Assembly: GCF_052324685.1 (NCBI RefSeq) | Contig: NC_135212.1 | Coordinates: forward strand, 6,397,778 to 6,461,777 | Reading direction: 5' to 3' | DNA from: Brachyhypopomus gauderio | Taxonomy: Eukaryota; Chordata; Actinopteri; Gymnotiformes; Hypopomidae | Length of the DNA: 64,000 nucleotides | In this document: positions 42,951 to 61,895 of the stretch, piece by piece | How the letters are laid out: each line of letters begins with the position of its first letter | Position numbering within the stretch: the stretch's first letter is position 1 | Notes under the pieces: model-generated | Databases searched by the model: none | The model's input: the letters and a program-made list of their open reading frames with translations, nothing else | What the model was told of the DNA's origin: nothing | Program-made: the position numbers and the translations under genes

Positions 42951-43994
42951 GTTATCAGCTGTTTGTTTTCACACTAATTATCTTGTCAGGCTTCAGCTGT
43001 GGCCCAGACAGTGTTTGCTCTAATCACTGTGTTTATGTCCCCGGTGTCTGACTTAAAATACACAAACATGACTGCTTCAATCTGATACTAACAAAGGACA
43101 AAATGCAAGACTCCTCACAATGCCATTGACTTCCAAACAGACTCATAGTCTGACTCAGACTCAGCTCTATTGGCTGGTGGGCCATATGTCTGAGGTTCTA
43201 CACACTATTTTTTCCCCCCAGGTATTTTTCACAGAAGGCAATATGGCTAGTTAGTACGGCACGGAGAAGTCCGGGAGCCTGTGCAAAAGCGCATCAATTA
43301 CAAATCCTTTATTAAAGCTAAGAAATGGCAAACATTGATCAAATAAACATGAGGAATTTTAGGTCATGTTTCTTAATTGCAGCAGATAGGAATAGAGAAG
43401 GTCAACAAAGCACAAATATGTAAACAAAGTCAAAGTGAATTACAGCAAGAATGAGCTGCTTCCTGCTGCCTGTCGTTGTCTGCGTATTAGGCATGTCATT
43501 TGAAAAAGGTGTCCCCCCTCTCCATGACTCCACGCTCACGCTAAACGCACTGATATATGAGAACAATAACCGCCCGCAGTTATTTAGACTGTTCCTCATC
43601 CACTGCTCCTAATTCATTTGCGGGAGGAAGCTGAATTTCAGCAGAGATCAAATGTGCACAATCAGCGTTTTAAGGGATTATAGACACAAAACCTGAACAC
43701 GTCATCCTTGGAAAATACATGTGTAAATAACATGAGGAGCTGAGTTTGGAGACATTCTTGTCCTGGTTCCTAATATGGAGTAGTGAAGTTATCTGGAGAG
43801 GTTCACTTGGTCCTCCTCCTGCCTCCGCCCCAGCCGCCGCTCTGCCGCACGGGGTTGTCTCTGAACGAGATGCGCTCCTTCCGAGGAGGAGCCGAGGTGA
43901 CTCCTCCAGGAGATGATGCTTCTTCTGCTGTGAAAAAACACAGGACCAGCAGCGTCACTCAGGATCGATGGAGGGAGACAGAACTCCCCCGTGT
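42951..43994. other. Spacer between two large minisatellites
   Basis: Unique-looking non-coding sequence; nothing recognised. Frames at 43402-43599 and 43783-44070 have no domain, and the latter runs into the array. Confidence 0.4.
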
Positions 43995-46686
43995 AAGAAC
44001 ACCCTGCTGCATGAACACAACACCTCCACATAACTACACCCTGCTGCATGAACACAACACCTCCACATAACTACACCCTGCTGCATGAACACAACACCTC
44101 CACATAACTACACCCTTCTGCATGAACACAACACCTCCACATAACTACACCCTGCTGCATGAACACAACACCTCCACATAACTACACCCTGCTGCATGAA
44201 CACAACACCTCCACATAACTACACCCTGCTGCATGAACACAACACCTCCACATAACTACACCCTGCTGCATGAACACAACACCTCCACATAACTACACCC
44301 TGCTGCATGAACACAACACCTCCACATAACTACACCCTTCTGCATGAACACAACACCTCCACATAACTACACCCTGCTGCATGAACACAACACCTCCACA
44401 TAACTACACCCTTCTGCATGAACACAACACCTCCACATAACTACACCCTGCTGCATGAACACAACACCTCCACATAACTACACCCTGCTGCATGAACACA
44501 ACACCACCACATAACTACACCCTTCTGCATGAACACAACACCTCCACATAACTACACCCTGCTGCATGAACACAACACCTCCACATAACTACACCCTTCT
44601 GCATGAACACAACACCTCCACATAACTACACCCTGCTGCATGAACACCTCCACATAACTACACCCTTCTGCATGAATACAACACCTCCACATAACTACAC
44701 CCTGCTGCATGAACACAACACCTCCACATAACTACACCCTGCTGCATGAACACAACACCTCCACATAACTACACCCTGCTGCATGAACACAATACCTCCA
44801 CATAACTACACCCTGCTGCATGAACACAACACCTCCACATAACTACACCCTGCTGCATGAACACCTCCACATAACTACACCCTTCTGCATGAATACAACA
44901 CCTCCACATAACTACACCCTGCTGCATGAACACAACACCTCCACATAACTACACCCTGCTGCATGAACACAACACCTCCACATAACTACACCCTGCTGCA
45001 TGAACACAACACCTCCACATAACTACACCCTTCTGCATGAACACAACACCTCCACATAACTACACCCTTCTGCATGAACACAACACCTCCACATAACTAC
45101 ACCCTGCTGCATGAACACAACACCTCCACATAACTACACCCTTCTGCATGAACACAACACCTCCACATAACTACACCCTTCTGCATGAACACCTCCACAT
45201 AACTACACCCTTCTGCATGAACACAACACCTCCACATAACTACACCCTTCTGCATGAACACAACACCTCCACATAACTACACCCTTCTGCATGAACACAA
45301 CACCTCCACATAACTACACCCTGCTGCATGAACACAACACCTCCACATAACTACACCCTGCTGCATGAACACAACACCTCCACATAACTACACCCTGCTG
45401 CATGAACACAACACCTCCACATAACTACACCCTGCTGCATGAACACAACACCTCCACATAACTACACCCTTCTGCATGAACACAACACCTCCACATAACT
45501 ACACCCTGCTGCATGAACACAACACCTCCACATAACTACACCCTTCTGCATGAACACAACACCTCCACATAACTACACCCTGCTGCATGAACACAACACC
45601 TCCACATAACTACACCCTGCTGCATGAACACAACACCTCCACATAACTACACCCTGCTGCATGAACACAACACCTCCACATAACTACACCCTGCTGCATG
45701 AACACAACACCTCCACATAACTACACCCTGCTGCATGAACACAACACCTCCACATAACTACACCCTGCTGCATGAACACAACACCTCCACATAACTACAC
45801 CCTGCTGCATGAACACAACACCTCCACATAACTACACCCTGCTGCATGAACACAACACCTCCACATAACTACACCCTTCTGCATGAACACAACACCTCCA
45901 CATAACTACACCCTGCTGCATGAACACAACACCTCCACATAACTACACCCTGCTGCATGAACACAACACTACCACATAACTACACCCTTCTGCATGAACA
46001 CAACACCTCCACATAACTACACCCTGCTGCATGAACACAACACCTCCACATAACTACACCCTTCTGCATGAACACAACACCTCCACATAACTACACCCTG
46101 CTGCATGAACACCTCCACATAACTACACCCTTCTGCATGAATACAACACCTCCACATAACTACACCCTTCTGCATGAACACAACACCTCCACATAACTAC
46201 ACCCTTCTGCATGAATACAACACCTCCACATAACTACACCCTGCTGCATGAACACAACACCTCCACATAACTACACCCTGCTGCATGAACACAACACCTC
46301 CACATAACTACACCCTTCTGCATGAACACCTCCACATAACTACACCCTGCTGCATGAACACAACACCTCCACATAACTACACCCTGCTGCATGAACACAA
46401 CACCTCCACATAACTACACCCTTCTGCATGAACACAACACCTCCACATAACTACACCCTTCTGCATGAACACAACACCTCCACATAACTACACCCTGCTG
46501 CATGAACACAACACCTCCACATAACTACACCCTTCTGCATGAACACAACACCTCCACATAACTACACCCTTCTGCATGAACACAACACCTCCACATAACT
46601 ACACCATTCTGCATGAACACAACACCTCCACATAACTACACCTTGCTGCATGAACACAACACCTCCACATAACTACACTCTTCTGC
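43995..46686. repeat. 37-bp minisatellite, about 72 copies
   Basis: The unit is ACACCCTGCTGCATGAACAC followed by AACACCTCCACATAACT. Monomers come in CTGCTG and CTTCTG types; a shortened 32-bp type lacks AACAC. Types are interspersed, indicating unequal exchange or conversion. Very homogeneous, so probably young or actively turning over. Confidence 0.97.
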
Positions 46687-47264
46687 CCGGGAGTAACATG
46701 AACAGCTCTCACGCATCACTCTTGTGTGATGATGCACTGTTGCCGTGGCATCCGCGCGGGCCCTTTTCCAATCACGTTTAAAGCAGACTAAAGAGGTGTT
46801 TGAACAGAGACACTGTGCAACTCGACGACATTTGATTTCCATCAGCTTTGGAAAACAAACCAATTGTATAATGTAGAATTATAAAATGTGTAAACTGTGT
46901 TTAGACAGACATGTAATGAATTTTGGTACTGACCTCTTGACCCCTCTTATATCATTATGTGATGATCTAAAGGCATCTAAGTGAGCAGGCCCTGTTGGTG
47001 ATGAAGTAGCTGTGGACACACGACTGAGTTCTGCTGTGACCGAGTTCTGTGCTGTGGAACTGTAGCTGGGTCTCCAGGCCACAATTACACCGAATTAAAC
47101 AACATTCATGATGTTCTGTGATGCGAGTGGGAATCTCCACTAAACATAAATGTTAAAATTTTCTCTGACCAGTTTGATGAGAGTGAACTGTGATCTGAAG
47201 ACAAAGCTCTGCGTGGAAAAGTTTTATGCCCTTCTGTATGTTCCTCTTTAAATTGTGCACGTAC

Positions 47265-47279
<15 letters not shown>
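46687..47279. other. Non-coding spacer
   Basis: Nothing recognised. Confidence 0.4.

Positions 47280-47361
<82 letters not shown>
47280..47361. repeat. (TC)n(AC)n compound microsatellite
   Basis: A (TCTG)n/(TC)n run passes into about 26 AC units. Confidence 0.95.
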
Positions 47362-48916
47362 TGGTCAGTTGCCAACCTCGTGGGCTTCATTTCTGAATCA
47401 TCTAATTTGGTTCATTAGAGAGAACAGTGTGTGCTCTTCAGGGCCAGGCGTGGCTGGGTGAGGGACCCTGAGGAACTGCTTTGTCAGGGTGCAGGCTGAG
47501 CTGCAGGCCGCGTGACGGAGCTGACACGCCCTCCCCCCGTTCACACACACACACACACACACACTGCCCGCTCACACACACATCGCCCGTCCGCTTCCTG
47601 CTGAGAGAGCAAGTGAGACAGACACGTCACCCGCACTGCCGCCTCGCTGACCCTGACGGCTTCCAGCCTGAATGACACACACACCCCACACACTCACACA
47701 CACACACTCACTCACACACACACACACACACACACACACAACGCAGACAAGCGAACATAGTCTCTTTCTCAGCTCATTATAACCCACCCTCAGCACCTGA
47801 AGGACAATAGCAAAATGTGACAATTTTTTGCAATGCCAAAATATTGATCTGTAGTTTCACTGAATGTGTTTCTTCACATGAGTTTTACCCACATACGCAT
47901 GGCTCTACACCTAAACACCTTCCTCTCTGGGACAGTATCTGTGTTGGCAATCAACCCTGATTATGGTGTCACGTTTACGCTCCACTAAAGTTCTATCTTA
48001 CATAATCTTGTTATCTACAATTTCATATGAACTCAGTGTTGTGATCTTGTTATTGGTGTGATAAATGACCTGGTATAGGCGACATATAGAACTCCATGGG
48101 TGGACATAATGCCTCATGCCCCAGGCACAGATTAGATCAACTTAGAGAAAAGCTGTTCACAGGAATTCAGTTCTTCATACTTTGATATAATTCTGTAATA
48201 CAGTTTTACACAGACATCAGTGTCTATAGGGAAAATGAATTTGCAACATGAGTCTTTAAGCTGCTTACTTAGGAATATGTATGTGTGTGTAATATAAATG
48301 TGTGTGTAATATAAATATTCCATATACTTTAGAAGTATTCCATACATGGTGGAAATTGTCTCGGTATGATGTAAACAGCCATTATAAATTTATTTCCAAA
48401 TTTCTTTTCTCAAAAAAAAAAAATATAGGATATCCATTTTATATTATTAATTTGAGTTCACTGATTATAAACATGACTTGTATTGTTCCTAATTTGGTTG
48501 GTGTTGTGCTGGTGGCCCACCTGTGTGGTGTTGGGAGCGTGTGTAGGTGGGGGGCTGATGGAGACAGGGTGGAGAGGCGGCAGACGCACCATCCCTCAAC
48601 CTCCCCACTGAATCAAGACCATCCCTGTTCCCTGCACCAGCCTACACACATACACGCACACACACAGCTTAAACACTGCTTAAGATGTATATTATACGTT
48701 CCTCATGTAGAAGTGTAAACTTTCAGATATGAAAACATCCATCCTTACCACCAGCTGGACTCTCCCACCATTCAGAACCTCAGCGTCCAGCTCTGGGAGG
48801 AAACGATCGCTAGAAAGGTGCAGGGAGCATAATCAGGTTATCAGACTACTGTTAGCAGTTAGGGGTGCAGGCCCAGCTCAGCTGTATCAAAGGCAAAGCA
48901 GTGATGGGTGAATGCA
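47362..48916. other. Non-coding intergenic sequence
   Basis: CA patches at about 47540-47560 and 47690-47740. No gene recognised. Confidence 0.4.
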
Positions 48917-49030
48917 GATCTGACCATGCTGGGTGGATCTGACCATGCTGGGTGGATCTGACCATGCTGGGTGGATCCGACCATGCTGGGTGGATCTGAC
49001 CATGTTGGGTGGATCTGACCATGCTGGGTG
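48917..49030. repeat. 19-bp minisatellite, 6 copies
   Basis: Unit GATCTGACCATGCTGGGTG, nearly perfect. Confidence 0.95.
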
Positions 49031-49507
49031 GACCTGCCCAGGTGTGCTGGCAGTGGTGGAGATGTCCCAATGACTCACCTTTGAGGGGTGGAGCAGCTTC
49101 TCTGGCTCTCCAGAGCTGGTGGGTGTAGCCTTCGGGGGGGTCTGTGCTGCGACCGACTCCCCATCTCTCCCTCCGGCATGGCGGGAACACTTACTCCTGC
49201 ACGCCCAGCTACGCCCAACATCAAACATAGGCTCCCATAAGACGATTCGTTTTTGTTTGTGTCATGCATACACTCTGAGATTGTAAGAGAGTCAGTGAGA
49301 AAAGATAGGAGGTTTTGAACGGAATGGAAAAACCACAGACAAACACGCATGCACACACTTTATGTGTGTGAGTTCAGTATTTTTCAAAGAGAAATAAAGT
49401 TCTCATTTAGAAAGCAAAATAACTGACAATCTGAAAAGCACTGCAGAGTTGACCAAACAGCGCAAGGGCATTGCCCACCATGATGCCAGTGCGTCTGCAG
49501 CTGAGGG

Positions 49508-49626
49508 GGCCAGGTGAGGCCCCAGGTGAGGCCCCAGGTTTGGCCCCAGGTGAGGCCCCAGGTGAGGCGCCAGGTTTGGCCCCAGGCGAGGCCCCAGGTG
49601 AGGCAGGCGAGGCCCCAGGTGAGGCC
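49508..49626. repeat. 12-bp minisatellite
   Basis: Unit GGCCCCAGGTGA with GGTTTGGCCCCA variants, about ten copies. The Pro-Gly-Glu-Ala frame across it is a repeat artefact. Confidence 0.92.
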
Positions 49627-49785
49627 TGGGACAGCTGGCTCTCTCTTACCAGGGCGTTCGCTCTCTGTTGAAGGTCCGTGCTGTGAGGCGGGCCTCAACA
49701 CCCAGAGAGGAAGCAGCCTCTTGATTTACGGCTGCATGAGACATACTGCAGAAGACCGTACGTCACAATGAACTGGAGTGCAAGG

Positions 49786-50232
49786 TGGAGAGAGTGTGGA
49801 TGGAGAGTGTGCAGGGTGGAGAGAGTGTAGATGGAGAGTGTGCAGGGTGGAGAGAGTGTAGATGGAGAGAGTGTGGGTGGAGAGTGTGTTGGTGGAGAGT
49901 GTGGATGGAGAGTGTGCAGGGTGGAGAGAGTGTGGATAGAAAGTGTGCGGGTGGAGAGAGTGTAGATGGAAAGAGTGTGGGTGGAGAGTGTGTGGATGGA
50001 GTGTGCAGGGTGGAGAGAGTGTGGGTGGAGAGTGTGCAGGGTGGAGAGAGTGTGGATGGAGAGTGTGTAGATGGAGAGAGTGTGGGTGGAGAGTGTGCAG
50101 GGTGGAAAGAGTGTGGATGGAGAGAGTGTGCAGGGTGGAGAGAGTGTGGGTGGAGAGTGTGTGGGTGGAGAGTGTGCAGGGTGGAGAGAGTGTGGGTGGA
50201 GAGAGTGTAGATGGAGAGTGTGGGCGGAGAGG
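49786..50232. repeat. G-rich minisatellite (13-bp submotif, about 31-bp unit)
   Basis: Built from 'gtgtggatggaga' and 'gtgtgcagggtggagaga' in mixed order, about 445 bp. Strong purine/GT bias on the plus strand. Confidence 0.93.
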
Positions 50233-51489
50233 TGTGCAGATTGATAACCAATTCTGACAGCCACAGACTGGAACTAATGAAGCACTACTTAAAGTCCCTC
50301 TCCTGGTTTTGGCTAGTTTTAATAGACAGGCAAGCTTTATAGCTTACAGTTGTCATGGGTTAATTGAAAATCCACTAAAAATGTCAAGTGATTAACTCCT
50401 CACACACAGTTCAAGTGGAAAAAACAGACATTACTTACTGGTGTTGAAAACTGATAAAGCTTCCAATTTTTTTTACAAAAATCAGACCATAACTGGTCCC
50501 AAGATGATTAATTGTTCTTTAATCAATTTCATAGCAAATTATTTTAAATAAGAATGCCAAAACAAAGTAACCTTAGAAGGCAAAACTGTGTGAGATGTAT
50601 GCCTTCGTAGTCAGATTCTAATCTGCTCTCCTTAATGGCAAATCCTTAATCACGATGCTCATACTGCAGCAAACAGAGGGAGATGGGCCATGGATCGCAC
50701 TGAAGTTCCCTCCACTCACTCTGTGGCCCCTGTGTGCCCCACCCTCAGGACGTCAGGGGCCCTAGGAGCTACGCCTGTTAGAGGCCTCTTAAGCACATTA
50801 AGTGGTACGGAGCTGGCTATGTCACCCTATCAGAGAATCAGTTCTTTCAGGGAGTGAGGCAGCATGCGGAGTCTGTATGGCCGGGGAGGGACAGGTCACA
50901 GTTCTGTCCTCCCCCCCAGCGCCAGGCCTTCAGAGAGTAGTCAGCGGATCCCCCGGTCAAACCTGTCTGTCCCGGAACTTTGAAATGAGGTCAAATGTGG
51001 TTTACACTGAATGGCTAGCAAGTGAAATCAAACTGACAAGAAAAATATTAAATACAAGTATAGTTCTGATTACTCTGTTGTTATTTTTAATCCTACCTAG
51101 CGAGTAAAATCTAAGTATAATGAAGCTCATCATGCTTTGGAGGAGGAAAGTGATCATGTAATAGTGATCATGTAATAAATAACTGCTTTGGTCATTAGGA
51201 CAGTAATGTCAGCTAAAATGTCAATATATCAGCTAAAACAGCTCAAATAAACCAGAAAGGCCAATATAATAAGACATATAAAAATTATGACCATGTTTAA
51301 AGCAATTTTTGGGAATGACTCATTAAACTGGAATTTTGTCTTTCAGGTGCCAGATCTGTCTGCCCACAATGAAGTCAGCAAAATGGGTCACAGGCATCCA
51401 CACAGACACATACAAACACACAAGAGCACAAAGACACAGACACATTTCAACAAGACATGGCCTCTTGTCCGGTAAGAATTTAAGAATCT
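50233..51489. other. Non-coding intergenic sequence
   Basis: AT-rich; nothing recognised. A 101-codon frame (50802-51107) has no domain. Confidence 0.4.
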
Positions 51490-51504
51490 GGTGTGTGTGT
51501 GTGT

Positions 51505-51535
<31 letters not shown>

Positions 51536-51553
51536 AGATAGAGAGAGAGAGAG

Positions 51554-51602
<49 letters not shown>
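51490..51602. repeat. (TG)n with GA interruption
   Basis: Two TG runs separated by a short GAGA block. Confidence 0.93.
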
Positions 51603-52260
51603 ATGCATGAGTGTGTGTGAGATACCCATGGGGCTTTGGAGTATTTGGGAGTTCTCTTGGCAGACTCAGAAGAGGAGGTCAGGTCTTTTATCGTGAGGTT
51701 CTGTCCCCTACTTTCTATTGCCCTAGGTCAAGCTTTCACCTCCAGAGAGCAGACCACAGGCGGTCAACCAGCGGTCAACGCACACACACATGCCCGCGCA
51801 CACACACATGCCCGCGCACACACACTGCATGCCGATCAAGGGCTGAGGTGTGTGTCTGAAACACCGGCATCATGTACATCAAGAACCACCATCAACGGAT
51901 CATCACCAAATAAAACCAAACCAAAAATATATATAATTCCATAAGCTGAGAGACCAGCTGGGGAACTTGCTTCAACAGAGCACCAACACTACACGCTGAT
52001 GTCAACCTACTACATAAACTAAACTTATATGCAAGGAAATGAATCTACAAATATAAGATTCCAAGGTGAGTCATTGCAGTGTACTAAAATATGTATAATT
52101 GTATAGAATTGCAGTAAACTACAGAAGTACACACAAGGTTTCCAGAGAAACAGTATGTTCTGGACAGAGACATATATTCATTCACACACACAAATACACA
52201 CTCCTCACATACACCTCACTGATTACACAGCACCTCACTGCATCCATATATCAATTCCCA
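51603..52260. other. Non-coding spacer
   Basis: Contains a short duplicated CA/'cccgcg' block (51781-51826). Nothing else recognised. Confidence 0.4.
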
Positions 52261-52264
52261 CCTC

Positions 52265-52516
<252 letters not shown>

Positions 52517-53986
52517 TGTCTTGGCTGGGTTACTGCAGTAGGAGGATGTCGGAGGCCAATGTTTCTTTCAGAGGGCCCATAAATGTGAAATACATAAAGA
52601 GAATAAAGTAGTTTATCATTTATCATTATATAGTAAAATGCAGCGGCCCCTGAGATCTATGCTGGGATAACACCGAATACTGTGAAAACTGTATTAGCAA
52701 CACTAAACAATTCCAAAAATTACATTAAAAAGTACCAAATAGTTTATCATATTTTTTACTACAGCACAAGCTAGTAATTCGTGAAGTGTGATCAACTTGA
52801 ACAAAACTGAATACCCAAATGAAGACTGAAGAGTGACCACGACTGCACTCTTATGAGTTGCACTCTGAGTGCCATTCACATTCATGTGCGTAATCTCTCT
52901 GGAGGAATCTCTAGCTCTCAGTGCCGCTGACACCCGGAGCTTTAGAGCTCTCTGGCTGGGTCCGTGTGCTCTGGGGCGCACGCGTGCGGAGCTCATCCAG
53001 GCCTGACCTGGGCACGGCCCCCACACCACCCCCTTCCCTCCCCAGGGACCCCCAGCGCCTCCGGCCACGGGCCGCCCGGCGATCCCCTGCTCGCCCTCGC
53101 CGGAGGCTTGCATTTCAGCCCCCTGCTCCAAGCCCCCTTCTGGAGGTGATTAGCCCCCCGAAGCCGTGACAGATTCTTTCCGAGATATCCGACTCGCTCG
53201 TGTTTATTTTATCCGGGCTCTCCTTTGTGGATGTGCTGAACACGAAGTAACCCACTTGAAAATGGGGATCGGCTTACATACGCCAGGGGACCAGTGAAGG
53301 AGTCAGAAAAAAAAACTAAAGAAAGATGAATAAAGAAAGATGGGTGAAGGCATCCCTTTACATGACAAAAGAAAATGTTTCCCTTATATGTGGACAGTGC
53401 GTTGAATGTAGAGAGAGAGAAAAAGAGAGTAAAAAAGGTGAGGAAAAAGAAAAGACATCAGTCTGTCTCCTTTCTCTACCCGTCTGTCTCCACAGGGTCC
53501 CAGCGCCCGTGGCATGAGCTGAAGGGACACGCCCCTTGCAGGGAGGCGGGGCTCCTCAGACGCAGCTCTCTCTGAGGAGTCTGGAACCCCTCAGTGATCT
53601 ACCTCCTCCACACTTAACTCAATTTCACACTTCAGGTCTGCTACAAAGTCCTCTTGAAATACAATCATCTTGTTTGCTCTCCATCATCCCGAACAAGTTA
53701 ATGGCCAGCTATTTACAACCACGTCACATGCCTTCAATTTGGTCAAGTGATGGGCGTGTTTCTGTGCATTACACGCAAGGTGGATTCTGCACACATTTCT
53801 CTGTGTGTCGTCTCCTATGAGCCAAACATATCTAACTGAGAACAGATTCCCCCACAAATGCAAACAGCTCTAAAAAGTGAAGGCACTCAGGAAGAAACTG
53901 TGGGCTCGGTGTAATTTGCATAAGGCTAAGAGGCGCTTACTGACTTACAGGAGCAGCATTAGTCCAGACGACTGTCTGACCTCACC
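52517..53986. other. Non-coding; includes a GC-rich, CpG-containing block
   Basis: About 52910-53240 is clearly more GC- and CpG-rich than its surroundings. It lies 16-17 kb upstream of alx1. No coding frame in it is convincing, so it could be a regulatory island. The rest is unremarkable. Confidence 0.35.
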
Positions 53987-54231
53987 CTGGAGGTTAGGGC
54001 TTCTGGCTCTTGTGAATGTGACTCTTTAAATAGTGGTGATGTTAGCAGAGCGGCAAGGTCCTGCCGGTAATGTGGTTTGGGTGCAGGGGTGGGGATGTCT
54101 GTGGGCCCGATGGAGGCCCGGTGTGGCTCCTGAGCAGGACCAGACAGACCGTCGGGTCTGCAGCACCAGAGCACAAGCAGACCTGCGGTTAGCATGAGCT
54201 CACGACAAAGCTCAGTATGTTCTCAGACCTT

Positions 54232-54552
54232 AGCACACACACACACACACACGCACGCACACAAACACACATGCACGCACACATGCACGCACACACACAC
54301 AAACACGCACACAAACACACACACACACATGCACGCACACAAACGCACATGCATACACACACACACACATGCATGCAGACACACACAAAGCACACACAGG
54401 AATATATGCATATACAAATACAGATAGGGACACACACAAACAAACATATAGACAGACACATACACATACACCCTGGCATGTGCGTGTGCATAGGCACATA
54501 TGCATACATGCAAACACAGGCGTGTACATACATACAATGTATGTACAGTGTA

Positions 54553-54585
<33 letters not shown>
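54232..54585. repeat. Degenerate (CA)n-rich tract
   Basis: About 350 bp of interrupted CA repeats (acacgcac, acatgcac, acacaaac). The overlapping frames of Cys/Val or His/Thr are artefacts. Confidence 0.9.
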
Positions 54586-54587
<2 letters not shown>

Positions 54588-56285
54588 CACTACTCATCTG
54601 GCCCCACATGTCTCCAGCAGGGCCTGTAGCTTTGTGAGTTCCACACAGGCCTCATTTCATGGGCCCATGATTGGATTTGTGGCATTAGGAGGCACGCTCA
54701 TCTGAACCTGATCAAAGGCAGCACAGCCTCCTGGGCCCAGACCCTGTCCAGGGTTACTGGCTCTGGGGCTCCTTTCCCCCCATCACCCTGCCAGCGGACC
54801 TCAGGTCCACCATCTCTCCTTTAGGTCTCGGTAATAACCGTTGAACTCTGAACACTAGGGACCGGCCGTAACCTGCGAAAGCTGTTACGCTCACGAGAAT
54901 CGAATGTGACTGCATATGAGAGTTGGGGGGGGACACGCGAGGGGGATGGGGGGGTTCTCTCCATTACGGCTCTTTTTCCTAACCTGCTCCCCCAGCTCAC
55001 GCCCATGACACCTCACCACAGCCCCGTCCTCCACACGGAGAAGCTCAACACATGTCGCGGTGGGGAACCAGTCCGGCCTCACCCAGAAGTCCCGTGCTCA
55101 GCATGGAACGCTGCAGCTGTGAAACAAGTTTGATAAAGCCTTGGGGTTACCTAGATTTCTGCATGAATGGATCATGAAGCGATGATCATTAAATCATCTT
55201 AATCGTAACTGTAAATAAAAGACTTATTTAGCAAATGACAAGCCAAACCATATCTTTACTGAACAAATGATTTTAAATGAGAGAGCACAGCCCTCTGACT
55301 GCTAGCACATAGAAATCCTCCTGAATGATTGACTGTTTTTTGTTTAATCCTGCGTTCGGGACATCGGTCACGCACTGATTACACGGCGCCCTGAGGCTGA
55401 GGGCGGAGCCCCGCTGGGCGGAGCCCCGCTGGCAGAAACCCACGTCCACACCGCCTGCTTTCTTTCTCTCCAAACTAGATTATTTCATTCTTTTTTTGCT
55501 TTAGATCAATGGCCTTCTCTGCTTCGGTGCACTTGTTTCACGAAGCAGATGTAGTGGTAGGGGTGAGGCGGGCCTGCAGGAAGCCGGCGGTCCCCGTCCT
55601 TCTCCACCACGTCTCGTTGGAGGGTGCGACACACAGTCTGCCTCCGTGCCCTGCAGCACCCACGCCGGGTGGAAGTGAGGGGCCTGCACGCTGTCCTGGG
55701 TGGCGCTCTGGGAGCCCCAGGCTCTACACATCCCTCTGGAGCCTTCGATGTTTAGTGAGTCTCCACAGCTTTCATTCTGGGAGATCTTTGTCGAGAGGAA
55801 CCATATAACGTCGTATACGTTACAACCGCCTCCAAAGCGAATAGAACACCCGACTCTACCCGCCTCTCTCTCGAGTGGTTATCATCCCAGACGTCACCAG
55901 GTCAACATGCCAGTGTAAAATATGATATTTGTCATTTGTTATATAAGACAATAAATATGTGAAGACGTCAGGAGACACAAGTGTGTCTCTATGTTCCAAA
56001 GAGACTCTTAAGAGTCTGAACGTTTCCTCACGACTGCGATTTTCAATCAGTGAAGTACAAAACGACAGACAGGTACAGTGGCAGATACAGAGAGAGGGAG
56101 AAAGAACACAGGACTCATATTCCTGTTTTACATATTTCCATTCCGTCAAACACCAGTCCTGAAACATCACGTGAGGACTTGACTCACGTGTCTCAGAAAT
56201 TGTCTCATTATGTTGACGGCAGGAACACATGAGAATGACGTGTACCAGAAGACAGAAGCAAAGACCTGAAGAGCAGCACGCTCAC
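54586..56285 (-). other. Region expected to hold the 3' end of lrriq1 (exons unresolved)
   Basis: The last confident lrriq1 exon ends in phase 1 at 56286, so at least one more coding exon must follow on the minus strand. Coding-like open stretches occur at 55501-55877 (two frames open to a stop), about 54963-55085 and 54754-54936. None could be joined with confidence, and I recognise no homologous C-terminus. Confidence 0.4.

Positions 56286-61864
<5,579 letters not shown>

Positions 61865-61892
<28 letters not shown>
61865..61892. repeat. (CA)14 at an lrriq1 3' splice site
   Basis: (TG)n on the transcript strand runs directly into TAG, the acceptor of the exon at 61338-61862. Confidence 0.93.

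Positions 61893-61895
<3 letters not shown>

Noticed and set aside
39490..46686. CRISPR-like arrays
   Set aside because: The arrays are head-to-tail minisatellites without unique spacers, in vertebrate DNA.
49695..50264. Long frames of Leu/His/Ser/Pro or Gly/Glu/Val repeats on both strands
   Set aside because: They follow the 13/31-bp minisatellite; all frames are open because the unit lacks stops.
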